DNA of 64,000 nucleotides from Roseomonas sp. (GTDB lineage: Bacteria > Pseudomonadota > Alphaproteobacteria > Acetobacterales > Acetobacteraceae), in contig JAPSLO010000012.1 of NCBI GenBank assembly GCA_031180725.1, positions 124,001-188,000 of the forward strand. Reading direction: 5' to 3'. A program made the position numbers and the translations under genes. This document shows, piece after piece, positions 1 to 8,999 of the stretch. The notes under the pieces were generated by a model that saw nothing but the letters and a program-made list of their open reading frames with translations, was not told the DNA's origin and searched no databases. The stretch's first letter is position 1. Each line of letters opens with the position of its first letter.

Positions 1-720
1 ATCGAGCCCGGTGAGAGCTTCACGCTGCGCATGCGCACCCGCGACTGCGTCTTCGACCTGCGCGCCGTCTATGCCGATGACCGCGAGGAAGTGAAGGAGC
101 GCCAGGACCTCTGCGCCAATCGCAACCTGGCCTTCGACCGCAGCGGCATTCCCCGCCCGCCCTTGCGCGGGGTCATCCTGGCCAACCGTCACCTGGCCAG
201 GGTGCAGGAAGTCTATCTCTCGGCCAGTACCGACAGCGACTGGGGGCCGGACCGGCTGGGCAGCGGGACCCTGGCCGTCGGCCAGGATGCGGCGGTGGAG
301 ATGGAAGGCGATTGCGAGGCCGATCTGCGCATCGTCTTCCCCAATGGTGGGGCGGAGGAACGCCGCGAGGTCAATCTCTGCGAGACGCAGCGCATCGTGC
401 TGCGGCCCGGCTGGGTGCTGGCCGAGCATCTGGACGAGGAGGCCTCCGTGCTGCCCGAGCCCGCCACCAGCCCGGGCAGCATCCGCCTGCGCAACCTGGG
501 CCCGCTGCCGATCGTCGAGATCTACACCAACCCGCCGGGCGGTAGCCGCGGCGAGGACCGGCTGGGCGCCGATGTCCTTCCGACGGGCGAGGTGCTCGAA
601 CTCGACCCGCCGGATCCCGATGCCTGCCGGTCCGACCTGGTTGCGGTGTTCCGCGACGGGCGCGAAGTGGCACGCGAGGGCGTGGATCTGTGCTCCGGCG
701 AGGAGATCGAACTGCGATGA
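1..720 (+). CDS. Cys-repeat protein of unknown function, 5' end outside window
   Basis: The reading frame is open from the first base, so the true start lies upstream; the ATG at 31 is internal to a repeat unit. The visible 239 residues hold three tandem units of about 65-75 residues. Each carries two cysteines with exactly 21 residues between them (first pair at visible residues 16 and 38), a DLR/DLV-type strand after the first Cys, and a V(D/N)LC-like strand at the second. The fixed spacing suggests one disulfide per unit and an exported location, but no signal peptide is visible because the N-terminus is missing. The stop overlaps the next start as ATGA, so the two genes are probably co-translated. 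I do not recognise the family. Confidence 0.75.
   Translation: MEPGESFTLRMRTRDCVFDLRAVYADDREEVKERQDLCANRNLAFDRSGIPRPPLRGVILANRHLARVQEVYLSASTDSDWGPDRLGSGTLAVGQDAAVEMEGDCEADLRIVFPNGGAEERREVNLCETQRIVLRPGWVLAEHLDEEASVLPEPATSPGSIRLRNLGPLPIVEIYTNPPGGSRGEDRLGADVLPTGEVLELDPPDPDACRSDLVAVFRDGREVAREGVDLCSGEEIELR
40..715 (+). repeat. Three tandem protein-level repeats with C-x21-C spacing
   Basis: Units end near bases 135, 390 and 715. Each has a Cys, 21 residues, then a second Cys. Units 2 and 3 also share an (I/V)Y(L/T)-x-x(n)-DRLG-type segment ahead of the Cys pair. DNA identity between units is low, so this is an old duplication. Confidence 0.7.
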
Positions 721-1559
721 GGCGCCTGCTGTTGGCCGCCGCGGCGGTCCTGGCCCTGGCCCTGCCCGCCGAGGCGCAGGGACTCGCCGGCGTGCCGGAG
801 GCGCTGCGCGGTGCCTGGTTCGCGGGCGACTGCGCCGACCCCTCGGCCATGCTGGTGCTGACCGGCCGCACAGCCGCGCGCGTCGAGGCCGAGGCACCCG
901 CGCGGCTGTTCCGCTTCCGCGAGATGCGGGAGGCGGGGAGCTACAGTCTTGGCGTGGCCGGCGGACCGGATGCGCCGCGCCTGATGTGGCGCCCCAGCAC
1001 GGAGGGGCTGGAGACCATTGAACCGGACGCCAAAACCCGGGACGACCGGCTGCCCGGCGAGGCCCGCCCGCTGGCCTGGCGACGTTGCGAAAGCCGTCCC
1101 CCTTTTCTGGCCGCCCTGCATGGAGAAGGCGTGGCCTTCCTGGCGACGCTGGAGCATTTGGAGGCCGCCTGCGGTACCGGATCGCCGGGGGCCTGCGCCG
1201 AAGCCTTCATCCGCCAGGGCGACGTGAACAGCGATAGCCTGCTGGCTCCGGCCGAAATCGCCCGCCTGCTGCGCGGCGCGGCCTGGATGCTGGCGGTGCA
1301 GGAAGGGGCGACGCAGGATGCGATCGCCGCGGCGGTCGGCGCGGGCACGCTGGGTGGCATCCTGGCCGCCCGGCTGCTGGTGGAGAGCCTCGACTACGAC
1401 GCCGACGGCAAAATTTCCCTGGCCGAGTTGACGCAGGACAGTGGCGCCGCCTTCGCCACTGCGATCGGCACTGCGCACGGCCAGCCCCTGCGGATGGACG
1501 GTGTGGCGGAAGGGGCCGGGATGCTCCGCGGCCTGATGGATGGGCTGCTGAATCGCTGA
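717..1559 (+). CDS. Secreted EF-hand calcium-binding protein, unknown function
   Basis: The 280-residue protein starts with a clear Sec signal peptide (MRRLL, an Ala/Leu-rich core, then a PAEAQG cleavage region near residue 21). Two 12-residue EF-hand loops are visible: DVNSDSLLAPAE at about residues 169-180 and DYDADGKISLAE at about 226-237. The second matches the canonical D-x-D-x-D-G consensus; the first lacks the usual Gly at position 6. Residues 25-130 show alternating hydrophobic strands and resemble a small beta-barrel, with Cys residues suited to an oxidising compartment. The ATG at 717 overlaps the previous stop (ATGA). Longer starts upstream would disrupt the signal peptide. Calcium binding is inferred from the loops; the cellular role is unknown. 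Confidence 0.8.
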   Translation: MRRLLLAAAAVLALALPAEAQGLAGVPEALRGAWFAGDCADPSAMLVLTGRTAARVEAEAPARLFRFREMREAGSYSLGVAGGPDAPRLMWRPSTEGLETIEPDAKTRDDRLPGEARPLAWRRCESRPPFLAALHGEGVAFLATLEHLEAACGTGSPGACAEAFIRQGDVNSDSLLAPAEIARLLRGAAWMLAVQEGATQDAIAAAVGAGTLGGILAARLLVESLDYDADGKISLAELTQDSGAAFATAIGTAHGQPLRMDGVAEGAGMLRGLMDGLLNR

Positions 1560-1574
1560 GGTGCGGGTCCGGTC

Positions 1575-1600
1575 CGTGCCCGGCCCTCTGGCCGGGCACG
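1575..1600. terminator. Hairpin between convergent genes
   Basis: A perfect 11-bp stem (1575-1585 with 1590-1600) and a 4-base loop lie between the ends of the EF-hand gene and the AraC-type gene. There is no T-run, so bidirectional terminator function is inferred from position and symmetry. Confidence 0.6.
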
Positions 1601-1604
1601 TAGC

Positions 1605-2495
1605 TTAGATCGATACCTGTTCTTTCAGCGGCAGCATGAGGGCGGTCAGCAGTTCGGCCGGTGGGGTGCCGCGGGGATCGTTCAGATACTCCTCACGGCA
1701 GGGCTGGTCGGCCGGCTCCTCGCCACTGACCGGCAGCCAGTCGCGGTAGAGGTGGCGGTAGGCACCTTCCAGCTCGGCATATGGGCCGCGGAAGACCAGC
1801 ACCGCGACCCGCGTTGCCGGCAATTCCAGGATGCGTACGCCATCCGTCGCCTCGACACCCGGCGGGACCGTCACGCAAGCGGTGGAGCGGAGCTGCTTTT
1901 CGGGCACTGATTGCGGATCGTCATGGTACAACCCGATGAACCGGGCGCCGGGCCCTAGCAATCGGCGGGCGGCGGCCCAGGCGCTCAGCCGGTCGAAGGC
2001 GCCGCCAATGGCGGTATAGGGGCCGCGGTGGTCCAGGCAGGCCAGGCGCAGCGCGGATTCCTGTCGGATGGTGATCTCGGTCACGGGGATCTCCGAGTCG
2101 AGGTGGGTGGGGCCATGCGGCGCGCCGATGCCGCCGCGCGCGCGGTAGGCGGCCGGGGGGATGCCGTAGGCGGTGCGAAAGGCGCGGGTGAAGGCAGCCG
2201 CGCTGCCGAAACCGCAGCTTCGGGCCACCACGGCGACCGGCAGGCTATCCCGCACCAGCAGATGGGCGGCGCGGGATAGCCGTTCCCGGGCCTGGGTCTC
2301 GGCCGGGGTCTCGCCGGTCATCTCCCGGTAGATGCGATGGAAGTGGAACGGGCTGAAGGCGGCGGCATCGGCCAGGTCCTCCAGCCGCAGAGCGCGGGCC
2401 GGGTCGGCCGCAATCAGGGCAATGGCGCGCGCGATGCGGCGGCCGTAATCCAGGCGGGTGGCGGGCTTGGCCGGGGCAGGCCTGTCGTTCGGCAT
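1605..2495 (-). CDS. AraC-family regulator with GyrI-like effector domain
   Basis: The protein has an N-terminal AraC-type DNA-binding domain of two helix-turn-helix units (about residues 15-115, including FSPFHFHRIYREMTGETPAE and a CGFGSAAAFTRAFRTAYG segment). A C-terminal GyrI/SbmC-like domain follows (about 135-290), the fold that binds small hydrophobic ligands in Rob- and BmrR-like regulators. The order is DNA-binding domain first, as in the AraC/GyrI fusion family. I chose the ATG at 2495 because the conserved domain begins soon after; 2510 is an alternative, and the longer frame to 2588 would add unconserved sequence. It is divergent from the lipoamide dehydrogenase gene. The ligand is unknown. 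Confidence 0.85.
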   Translation of the reverse strand: MPNDRPAPAKPATRLDYGRRIARAIALIAADPARALRLEDLADAAAFSPFHFHRIYREMTGETPAETQARERLSRAAHLLVRDSLPVAVVARSCGFGSAAAFTRAFRTAYGIPPAAYRARGGIGAPHGPTHLDSEIPVTEITIRQESALRLACLDHRGPYTAIGGAFDRLSAWAAARRLLGPGARFIGLYHDDPQSVPEKQLRSTACVTVPPGVEATDGVRILELPATRVAVLVFRGPYAELEGAYRHLYRDWLPVSGEEPADQPCREEYLNDPRGTPPAELLTALMLPLKEQVSI

Positions 2496-2614
2496 GGCCC
2501 CATCATGCATGCACTCTGGTTGACCCAGGTTGCGATTCCATGGCGTAGCGTTGACCCGCCCGGCTCCCGAAGTATGGTCCGCCCGCAATTCGAGGAAGGC
2601 AGGACCCGCCCCCC

Positions 2615-4006
2615 ATGGCTGAGAGCTTTGACGTCATCGTCATCGGCGCCGGACCCGGCGGCTATGTCTGTGCCATCCGCGCCGCGCAACTCGGCCTGAA
2701 GGTGGCCTGCGTGGAGAAGCGCGCCACATTGGGCGGCACCTGCCTGAATATCGGCTGCATTCCCTCCAAGGCGCTGCTGCAATCCTCTGAGCATTTCGAG
2801 GAGACGAAGCACAAGCTGGCGGAGCATGGCGTGAATGTGGGCAGCGTCTCGCTCGACCTGGCGAAGATGATGGCCCGCAAGGGCGAGGTGGTGGCCTCGA
2901 ACGTCAAGGGCATCGAGTTCCTGTTCAAGAAGAACAAGGTGGCCTGGCTGAAGGGCGAAGGCCGCATTGTCGCGCCGGGCAAGGTGGAGGTCGCCGGCAC
3001 GACCTATGACACCAAGCACATCGTGATCGCCACGGGATCGGAGAGCACGCCGCTGCCAGGCGTCGAGGTGGATGAGAAGCAGATCGTCACCTCCACCGGC
3101 GCGCTGGAGCTGGAGAAGGTGCCCGGCCACCTGGTGGTGATCGGTGGCGGTGTGATCGGACTGGAGCTGGGCAGCGTGTGGCGGCGGCTCGGCGCCGAGG
3201 TGACGGTGATCGAGTTCCTCGACCGTCTGGTGCCCGGCATGGATGCCGAGATCGGCAAGCAGTTCGAGCGCGTGCTGGGCAAGCAGGGCATCAAGTTCAA
3301 GCTGAAGAGCAAGGTGACCGCCGCCGCCAAGGGCAAGGACGGCGTGACCCTGACGGTGGAGCCGGCCGCCGGCGGCGCGGCCGAGCAGATCAAGGCCGAC
3401 ATCGTGCTGCTGGCCATCGGCCGCCGCGCCTACACGGAGAGCCTCGGTCTGAAGGAAGTGGGCGTCGCCACCGACGAGCGCGGCCGCGTGAGGACTGATG
3501 GCCACTTCGCCACTAATGTCCCTGGCATCTGGGCCATCGGTGACGTGATCACCGGCGCGATGCTGGCCCACAAGGCGGAGGAGGAAGGCGTGGCCCTGGC
3601 CGAGCACCTGGCCGGCCAGAAGCCGCATGTGAACTACGATGCGATCCCGAGCGTGGTGTACACTTGGCCGGAGGTCGCGAGCATCGGCAAGACCGAGGAG
3701 GAGCTGAAAGCCGCCGGCATTGCCTACAAGGTTGGCAAGTTCCCCTTCACCGCCAACGCCCGGGCCCGGGCGATGGGCGACACGGACGGCTTCGTGAAGA
3801 TCCTGGCCGACAAGCAGACCGATCGTGTGCTGGGCGCGCATATCCTGGGCGCGGATGCGGGCACGCTGATCGCCGAGATCGCCATCGCGATGGAATTCGG
3901 CGCCAGCGCCGAAGATGTGGCGCGCACCTGCCATGCCCATCCTTCGCTGAACGAGGCCGTGAAGGAAGCTGCGCTGGCGGTGGATGGCCGGCCGATTCAT
4001 ATTTGA
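2615..4006 (+). CDS. lpdA: Dihydrolipoyl dehydrogenase
   Basis: A 463-residue class I FAD disulfide oxidoreductase, the usual length for E3. It reoxidises dihydrolipoamide of 2-oxoacid dehydrogenase or glycine cleavage complexes with NAD+. Visible elements are the FAD-binding [17 protein letters not shown], the redox pair in [13 protein letters not shown], a second Rossmann motif [17 protein letters not shown], and the C-terminal [13 protein letters not shown] carrying the catalytic His and Glu. No E1 or E2 gene lies in this window, so the partner complex cannot be assigned. It is transcribed alone or with the downstream cfa-like gene, separated by 132 bases containing a hairpin. Confidence 0.95.
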   Translation: MAESFDVIVIGAGPGGYVCAIRAAQLGLKVACVEKRATLGGTCLNIGCIPSKALLQSSEHFEETKHKLAEHGVNVGSVSLDLAKMMARKGEVVASNVKGIEFLFKKNKVAWLKGEGRIVAPGKVEVAGTTYDTKHIVIATGSESTPLPGVEVDEKQIVTSTGALELEKVPGHLVVIGGGVIGLELGSVWRRLGAEVTVIEFLDRLVPGMDAEIGKQFERVLGKQGIKFKLKSKVTAAAKGKDGVTLTVEPAAGGAAEQIKADIVLLAIGRRAYTESLGLKEVGVATDERGRVRTDGHFATNVPGIWAIGDVITGAMLAHKAEEEGVALAEHLAGQKPHVNYDAIPSVVYTWPEVASIGKTEEELKAAGIAYKVGKFPFTANARARAMGDTDGFVKILADKQTDRVLGAHILGADAGTLIAEIAIAMEFGASAEDVARTCHAHPSLNEAVKEAALAVDGRPIHI

Positions 4007-4024
4007 TCCCCTCAGGCGGCGGGC

Positions 4025-4039
4025 GGCGGCTTTGCCGCC
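4025..4039 (+). terminator. Short GC hairpin downstream of lpdA
   Basis: GGCGGC-TTT-GCCGCC, 18 bases after the lpdA stop and followed by a modest T/C-rich stretch. It is a weak terminator candidate; the rest of the 4007-4138 gap is GC-rich with further short inverted repeats and no recognisable gene. Confidence 0.35.
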
Positions 4040-4138
4040 TTGCCTTTCGCGCCGACGCGCTGGCGCGTTGACGTCGGCGGTCGGTTTGTGCGCAGGGCCG
4101 CGTTGCGGCCCTGCGGCTGGCTGCATGGACTGCCCGCG

Positions 4139-5440
4139 ATGACCGATGCCCGCACCACTTCCGTCCGGCACTTGGCCGCACACCTTGCGGATCACCTGAA
4201 GGCCGACCTCGTGCTGCGTCTCTGGGATGGGTCGGAGACGCCGCTGGGGCCGGAAGCGCGCAACGATCTGGCGGTGGCTATTCGATCGCCCGCCTTCCTG
4301 ACGCGGCTGCTGCGGCGACCCACGATCACCACGCTGGTCGAGGGCTTCGCCGCCGGCGATGTCGCGATCGAAGGTGGCACGCTGCTCGACCTTGCGGCGC
4401 GCGCGGAAGGCGGCCGGCGTGGGCTGCTGAAGCGGCTCGACAAGGGGCTGCTGCTGCGCACCCTGCTACCCTTCCTGTTCGGCACCGGCAGCGCGGGGCA
4501 GACGCATGGCTATGCGGGTCCCGGGGACGCCGCGCGGCACGGCGCCGGGCGCGACGATGCGGCGCTGGTGCGCTTCCACTACGACCTGTCGAACCAGTTC
4601 TACGGCCTCTTCCTGGACCCGGAGATGGTTTATTCCTGCGCTTACTGGGAACGGCCGGACACGACGCTGGAGCAGGCGCAGGTCGCGAAGCTCGATCTCG
4701 TCTGCCGCAAGTTGCGGCTGCACCCGGGCGAGCGGATGCTGGATGTGGGCTGCGGCTGGGGCGGGCTGGTCTGTCACGCCGCACAGCATTACGGCGTGCA
4801 CGCCACCGGCGTGACGCTGGCGCAGGAGCAGTTCGACTTCGCGACGGAGAAGGTGAAGCGGCTGGGCCTGCAGGACCGCGTGACGATCCTGCTAAAGGAT
4901 TTTCGGGAGCTGGACGCGCCGCCCTTCGACAAGATCGCCAGCATCGGCATGTATGAGCATGTCGGGTTGGACAACCGCGACAGCTATTTCCGCGCCATCC
5001 GCGACCGGCTGCGGCCACGCGGCGCCTACCTGCACCACGCCATCGCCCGCCCGATGAAGCGCAACGAGCGGGACTTCCGACGCAAGCGACCGGAATTCGC
5101 GGCGCTGACGCGCTACATCTTCCCCGGCGGCGAGCTGGACCATGTCGGCGGGACCCATGACGCTCTGGAGCGCTGCGGCTTCGAGATCCATGACTGCGAG
5201 GGCCTGCGTGAGCATTACGGCCGCACCTGCCGCGCCTGGACCGAACGCCTGCATGCCAACCGCGAGGCCGCGATCGCGGAAGTGGGCCGCGCCAAGACCG
5301 AGCTATGGCTGCTCTACCTGGCGGGCTGCGCGCTGGCCTTCGAACGCGGCACGGTAGGTATTTTCCAGACGTTGGCGACCCGCCGCGCCCGCGGTGCTTC
5401 GGGCCTGCCGCCGACGCGGAACGATTGGTACGTGGGCTAA
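4139..5440 (+). CDS. cfa: Cyclopropane-fatty-acyl-phospholipid synthase
   Basis: The 433-residue protein belongs to the CmaS/Cfa SAM-dependent methyltransferase family, which adds a methylene bridge across double bonds of membrane phospholipid acyl chains. The N-terminal part (about 1-110) is the lipid-facing domain. Residues 140-165 contain the family hallmark HYDLSNQFYGLFLDPEMVYS, and the SAM-binding glycine loop LDVGCGWGG follows at about 198-206. The long frame opens at 4040, but the ATG at 4139 starts where family similarity begins. It sits between lpdA and a small membrane gene. Confidence 0.9.
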   Translation: MTDARTTSVRHLAAHLADHLKADLVLRLWDGSETPLGPEARNDLAVAIRSPAFLTRLLRRPTITTLVEGFAAGDVAIEGGTLLDLAARAEGGRRGLLKRLDKGLLLRTLLPFLFGTGSAGQTHGYAGPGDAARHGAGRDDAALVRFHYDLSNQFYGLFLDPEMVYSCAYWERPDTTLEQAQVAKLDLVCRKLRLHPGERMLDVGCGWGGLVCHAAQHYGVHATGVTLAQEQFDFATEKVKRLGLQDRVTILLKDFRELDAPPFDKIASIGMYEHVGLDNRDSYFRAIRDRLRPRGAYLHHAIARPMKRNERDFRRKRPEFAALTRYIFPGGELDHVGGTHDALERCGFEIHDCEGLREHYGRTCRAWTERLHANREAAIAEVGRAKTELWLLYLAGCALAFERGTVGIFQTLATRRARGASGLPPTRNDWYVG

Positions 5441-5491
5441 TAGGGGGCTGATGGCTTGCGGCACGGCAGGCCGACCACCACCTGCGCGCCG

Positions 5492-5791
5492 ATGATGGAA
5501 TTTCGCCCCTCGGTCAGGCGCAAGCTTGCCGGCTGGTCGTTGCTGGCGCTGGGCTTGCTCGGCCTGGTGCTGCCGTTCCTGCAGGGTTTCCTGTTTCTGG
5601 CGCTGGGAATCTTCGTGCTGCGGCACCAGTATCTCTGGGCGCATCGCGCCGTGGGCCATATCGAATCCCGCTGGCCAAGGGCGCTGGGTCGCGCCGAATC
5701 CATGGAGGCACGCCTGATCGCGCGCGCGCGGCTGGCCGGCATTCGGCTGAAACGCACGTTGCGCCGGACCGTGGATGCGGTGCGGCGCTGA
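5492..5791 (+). CDS. Small membrane protein, PGPGW-like
   Basis: About 99 residues with a hydrophobic hairpin at roughly 14-44 (AGWSLLALGLLGLVLPFLQG followed by FLFLALGIFVL), then a basic cytoplasmic tail rich in Arg. This layout resembles the PGPGW-type putative transmembrane proteins of Proteobacteria. Two adjacent ATGs (5492 and 5495) are both possible. It starts 51 bases after the cfa-like gene on the same strand and may be co-transcribed with it. No catalytic residues are seen and the function is unknown. Confidence 0.65.
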   Translation: MMEFRPSVRRKLAGWSLLALGLLGLVLPFLQGFLFLALGIFVLRHQYLWAHRAVGHIESRWPRALGRAESMEARLIARARLAGIRLKRTLRRTVDAVRR

Positions 5792-5861
5792 GCGCCGTTT
5801 GAAACTGCGGCACGCGCACCCCGTTTCCAGCCCGGATGATCACCGCCACGGAGACGAAAAG

Positions 5862-6395
5862 ATGCGCCGTCGTGCCTTTGCCGCCAGCGCCGCCCTTGCG
5901 GCTTTCGTGCCCCTCGCCGCGCCCCGGGCGCAATCCCTGCTGGACCGTCTGGCGGGCACCAGCATGGGGGCGAATGCCTTCGTTCAGGCCGCTGCGATCA
6001 GCGACAATTTCGAAATCGAGAGCAGCCGCACCCTGCTGACCCGCAGCCAACACCCGCAGATCCGCGAATTCGCTCAGCGCATGATCGAGCATCACACGAT
6101 GATGTCCACCGAAATGCGCGCCATGCCGGAAGCCACCACCCGCATGCCCGCCCAGCTGGATGAGCGCCGGACCAACTGGCTGATCATGCTGCGCCAGCAG
6201 CAGGACGAGGACATGCTGAACCGCTATTACGTTCAGTATCAGATCGAGAGCCACGAGGAGGCCCTGCTGGCGTTCGAGACCTATGCCCAGTCCGGCGATG
6301 TGCCGGCCCTGAAGGCCTTCGCCGAGAAGCACCTGCCAACGATACGGACGCATCTGGAGAATGCCCGGGCCCTGCAGGCGCCACGCGCCGGTTGA
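5862..6395 (+). CDS. Exported DUF4142 (ferritin-like fold) protein
   Basis: A 177-residue protein with an N-terminal signal peptide (MRRRAFAASAALAAF, cleavage near AAPRAQS). The mature part is a helical DUF4142 domain: the FVQAAAISDNFEIESSRTLL helix, then a QIREFAQRMIEHH segment and a late HLPTIRTHLENA segment, all typical of this family. The ATG at 5862 is preceded by GGAGACGAAAAG; the frame upstream to 5775 adds a non-signal-like leader. DUF4142 proteins are often linked to stress or envelope functions, but no biochemical role is established. Confidence 0.8.
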   Translation: MRRRAFAASAALAAFVPLAAPRAQSLLDRLAGTSMGANAFVQAAAISDNFEIESSRTLLTRSQHPQIREFAQRMIEHHTMMSTEMRAMPEATTRMPAQLDERRTNWLIMLRQQQDEDMLNRYYVQYQIESHEEALLAFETYAQSGDVPALKAFAEKHLPTIRTHLENARALQAPRAG

Positions 6396-6408
6396 GGCAC
6401 GCCTTGCA

Positions 6409-6436
6409 GCGGGGAAGGAAGGCCCTCCTTCCCCGC
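6409..6436. terminator. Strong hairpin between convergent genes
   Basis: An 11-bp perfect stem (6409-6419 with 6426-6436) and a 6-base loop lie between the DUF4142 gene and the convergent rhodanese gene. It is probably a bidirectional terminator. Confidence 0.65.
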
Positions 6437-6461
6437 GCAACGGAATGAGACCAGGCCCGCT

Positions 6462-6842
6462 TCAGACCTTCTCCACCTCGCCGCCGCTCTCCACCCAGTC
6501 GCGGAAGCCGCCGAGGTTGCGGACATCGGCATAGCCCATATCCTTCAGTACCTTGCCCGCCAACGCCGACCGCCCACCGGACGCACAATAAAGGATGACG
6601 GTCTTCGCCTTTCCGAAGGCCGGATCATGCATCGGGCTGGCCGGGTCGGCGCGGAATTCGATCAATCCGCGCGAGGTGTGCAGCGCGCCCTTCGCCTTGC
6701 CGGTGGCGGCAAGCTCGGTGCCATCGCGCACATCCACCAGCAGCACGTCGGGCTGCTTGGCTAGGGCAATGGCTTCGGCGGCCGAGATCTTGGGGACCGC
6801 GGCCTGGGCGGCGGCCAGCATGTCCTGGACGGTGACGGGCAT
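6462..6842 (-). CDS. Single-domain rhodanese-like sulfurtransferase
   Basis: A 126-residue single rhodanese domain. Visible features are [10 protein letters not shown] in the first half and the active-site loop CASGGRSA near residue 88, whose Cys would carry the persulfide. [22 protein letters not shown]-terminus is typical of GlpE/PspE-like and cytosolic single-domain rhodaneses. No signal peptide is seen, so it is cytoplasmic. A good Shine-Dalgarno (GAGGAGA, minus strand) precedes the start at 6842. The physiological sulfur acceptor is unknown. Confidence 0.9.
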   Translation of the reverse strand: MPVTVQDMLAAAQAAVPKISAAEAIALAKQPDVLLVDVRDGTELAATGKAKGALHTSRGLIEFRADPASPMHDPAFGKAKTVILYCASGGRSALAGKVLKDMGYADVRNLGGFRDWVESGGEVEKV

Positions 6843-7001
6843 CGCGTTCTCCTCTCCCTGAATTTGACCGAGCTAGCCTGCACCGGGCGGCGCGGCTGGG
6901 CCAGACGCTATCCTGGCAGGAACACGCAATCCCGTATGCAGCGGCGGTGCAACCAAATGTTCATCCCGGTACCCCCAAGAATGTGGCGGACCCGGAAGGA
7001 C

Positions 7002-8972
7002 ATGTCCGTGCTGCAGACCTCGCTTCGTACCCGTCTTGTTGCCGCTATCGGCGGTGCGGCGCTGCTGGTCGGCGGCGCGATTGGCAGCTTCGCGCTCTGG
7101 CAGCAGGACCGGCTGGCGGACCGCCAGGCGGAGCGTGAGCTGACCGAGGCCGTGACCGCGGTGCGCACCGCGCTGGAAGCGGAAACCCGCATGGTGACCG
7201 GCATCGCCACCGCCCTTTCCGGCCTGCCGGCCCTGGCGGAGCAGGTTGCCGCCGGCAACCGTGAAGCGGTGCTGCGTATCCTGGACGGCCCATTCCGCGC
7301 CCTGCGGGAGAGCTACGGCCAGGTGGTGGCGACGGTGCAGGTGCCGCCGGGCCGCGCCCTGGCACGTGCGCACTCCCCGACCGTCTTCGACGACATGGTC
7401 GTGCCCCGGCGCGAGACGGTGCGCCGCACCCTGGCAGACGGCAGCACCCATGCCGGGCTTGAATCGGGGCTCGGCAATATCTCCATGTTTGGCACCGTGC
7501 CGATCCGACACGACGGGCGGCTGGTAGGCACGATGGATATCGGCTTCTCCCTGGGGCCGGCGCTGGCGCAGCGCATCCGGCAGGAAACCGGGCTGCAGGT
7601 CGCGTTGCATCACCGTCAGGGCGAGGGGCTGGTGCTGGTTGGCTCCAGTCACGGCCAGGCCGGCTTCGTGTCGGCGGAGATGCTGGCCAGCGCGCTGCGC
7701 GATGCGGAGGTCACGGGTGCCGTGGCACTGGACAGCCGGGCCGGCATCGCCCGCGTGGCGCCGCTGAGGAGTGTCGCGGGCCAGACGATCGGCGCAATTG
7801 AGGTCTGGGTGGACACCACGGAGCTGGCCGAGGAGGCCGCCGGCAACCGCGCCACGCTGATGCTGGCCATCGCACTGCTCTTCCTGCTGGCCGGCGCTGG
7901 CGCCCTGTGGCTGGCACAATCCATCCGCAAGCCACTGGGCCAAGTGGGCGAGCGCCTGCGCGGTATTGCCGGAGGCGAGACATCCGCGCCCGTGCCGCAT
8001 CTGGCGCGGCGCGACGAAATCGGCGGTATTGCTCGGGCTGCGGAGGTGCTGCGCAGCACGACCGAGGAAGCAGCGCGGCTGCGCGTCGAGCAGGACCGCC
8101 TCCGCCGCGACGCCGAGACGGCGCGGCGGGAGACGATGCAGCGGGCGGCGGAGCAGGTGGACAGCGAGATCGGCGCGGTCGCTGAGGCGCTGCGCGCCTC
8201 CGCCGACCGGCTGGCCGAACGCGGCCGCCGCTTTGAGCAGGAGGCGCAGGGCGCCGGAAGACGCGCCCAGGCGGCGGCTACCGGTGCCGACCAAGCCAGC
8301 GGTCAGGTCTCCACCGTCGCGGCAGCGACCGAGGAGCTTTCGGCCTCTGTCGCGGAGATCACTCGCCAGGTGGCACAGGCTGCCCAAGTGGCCCGTCGGG
8401 CGGTGGAGGAGACACAGCGCACCGACCAGACGGTGGGCGGCCTAGCCCAGGCCAGCCAGCGCATCGGAGAGGTGGTGCGCATGATCGCCGACATCGCCGG
8501 CCAGACCAACCTGCTGGCGCTGAACGCCACCATCGAGGCGGCACGCGCCGGGGAAGCCGGCAAGGGTTTCGCGGTCGTTGCGTCCGAGGTGAAGAGCCTG
8601 GCTGCGCAGACCGCCAAGGCCACCGAGGAGATTGGCGCCCAGATCGCCGCCATGCAGGCGTCCGCCCAGGCCAGCGTCAGCGCCATTCAAGGCATCGCAG
8701 GCGTGATCAGTGAGGTGGACGGAATCGCCGCCACCATCGCGGCGGCGGTCGAGGAGCAGGGCGCAGCGACGCGGGAGATTGCGCGCAGCGTCCAGGAAGC
8801 CGCCGCAGGCACCGGCCGCGTTTCGGAAGAGATCGGCGGTGTCTCCCGCGGCACGGAGGAACTGGCCGCAGCGGCCCAGGGCGTGCTGGAACTGGGCGGT
8901 GAGGTCGGCGCCCAGGAGGCCCGGCTGCGGGAGACATTGGCCGCGCTGACCGGGCGCCTGCGCGCCGCCTGA
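7002..8972 (+). CDS. Methyl-accepting chemotaxis protein with periplasmic double-Cache-like sensor
   Basis: A 656-residue transmembrane chemoreceptor. TM1 is at about residues 10-32 and a roughly 245-residue periplasmic sensor follows, including a [24 protein letters not shown] strand pattern of double-Cache domains. TM2 is at about 283-305 ([19 protein letters not shown]), then HAMP (about 306-360) and the cytoplasmic signalling domain. The signalling tip is visible as [20 protein letters not shown] near 505, followed by [12 protein letters not shown]. No CheR-docking pentapeptide ends the protein. The ATG at 7002 has GGAAGGA upstream; the frame open to 6864 would add a non-conserved leader. 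The ligand is not predictable. No che operon is in the window. Confidence 0.92.
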   Translation: MSVLQTSLRTRLVAAIGGAALLVGGAIGSFALWQQDRLADRQAERELTEAVTAVRTALEAETRMVTGIATALSGLPALAEQVAAGNREAVLRILDGPFRALRESYGQVVATVQVPPGRALARAHSPTVFDDMVVPRRETVRRTLADGSTHAGLESGLGNISMFGTVPIRHDGRLVGTMDIGFSLGPALAQRIRQETGLQVALHHRQGEGLVLVGSSHGQAGFVSAEMLASALRDAEVTGAVALDSRAGIARVAPLRSVAGQTIGAIEVWVDTTELAEEAAGNRATLMLAIALLFLLAGAGALWLAQSIRKPLGQVGERLRGIAGGETSAPVPHLARRDEIGGIARAAEVLRSTTEEAARLRVEQDRLRRDAETARRETMQRAAEQVDSEIGAVAEALRASADRLAERGRRFEQEAQGAGRRAQAAATGADQASGQVSTVAAATEELSASVAEITRQVAQAAQVARRAVEETQRTDQTVGGLAQASQRIGEVVRMIADIAGQTNLLALNATIEAARAGEAGKGFAVVASEVKSLAAQTAKATEEIGAQIAAMQASAQASVSAIQGIAGVISEVDGIAATIAAAVEEQGAATREIARSVQEAAAGTGRVSEEIGGVSRGTEELAAAAQGVLELGGEVGAQEARLRETLAALTGRLRAA

Positions 8973-8999
8973 CCGCGGCGCGCTGCGGCGCCGCCGAGC

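Noticed and set aside
2414..4195. 593-residue open frame on the minus strand covering lpdA
   Set aside because: lpdA has full redox and cofactor motifs on the plus strand; the antisense frame has none.
6864..6869. TTGACC as a -35 box for the chemoreceptor gene
   Set aside because: No plausible -10 element follows at 16-18 bases in this GC-rich stretch.
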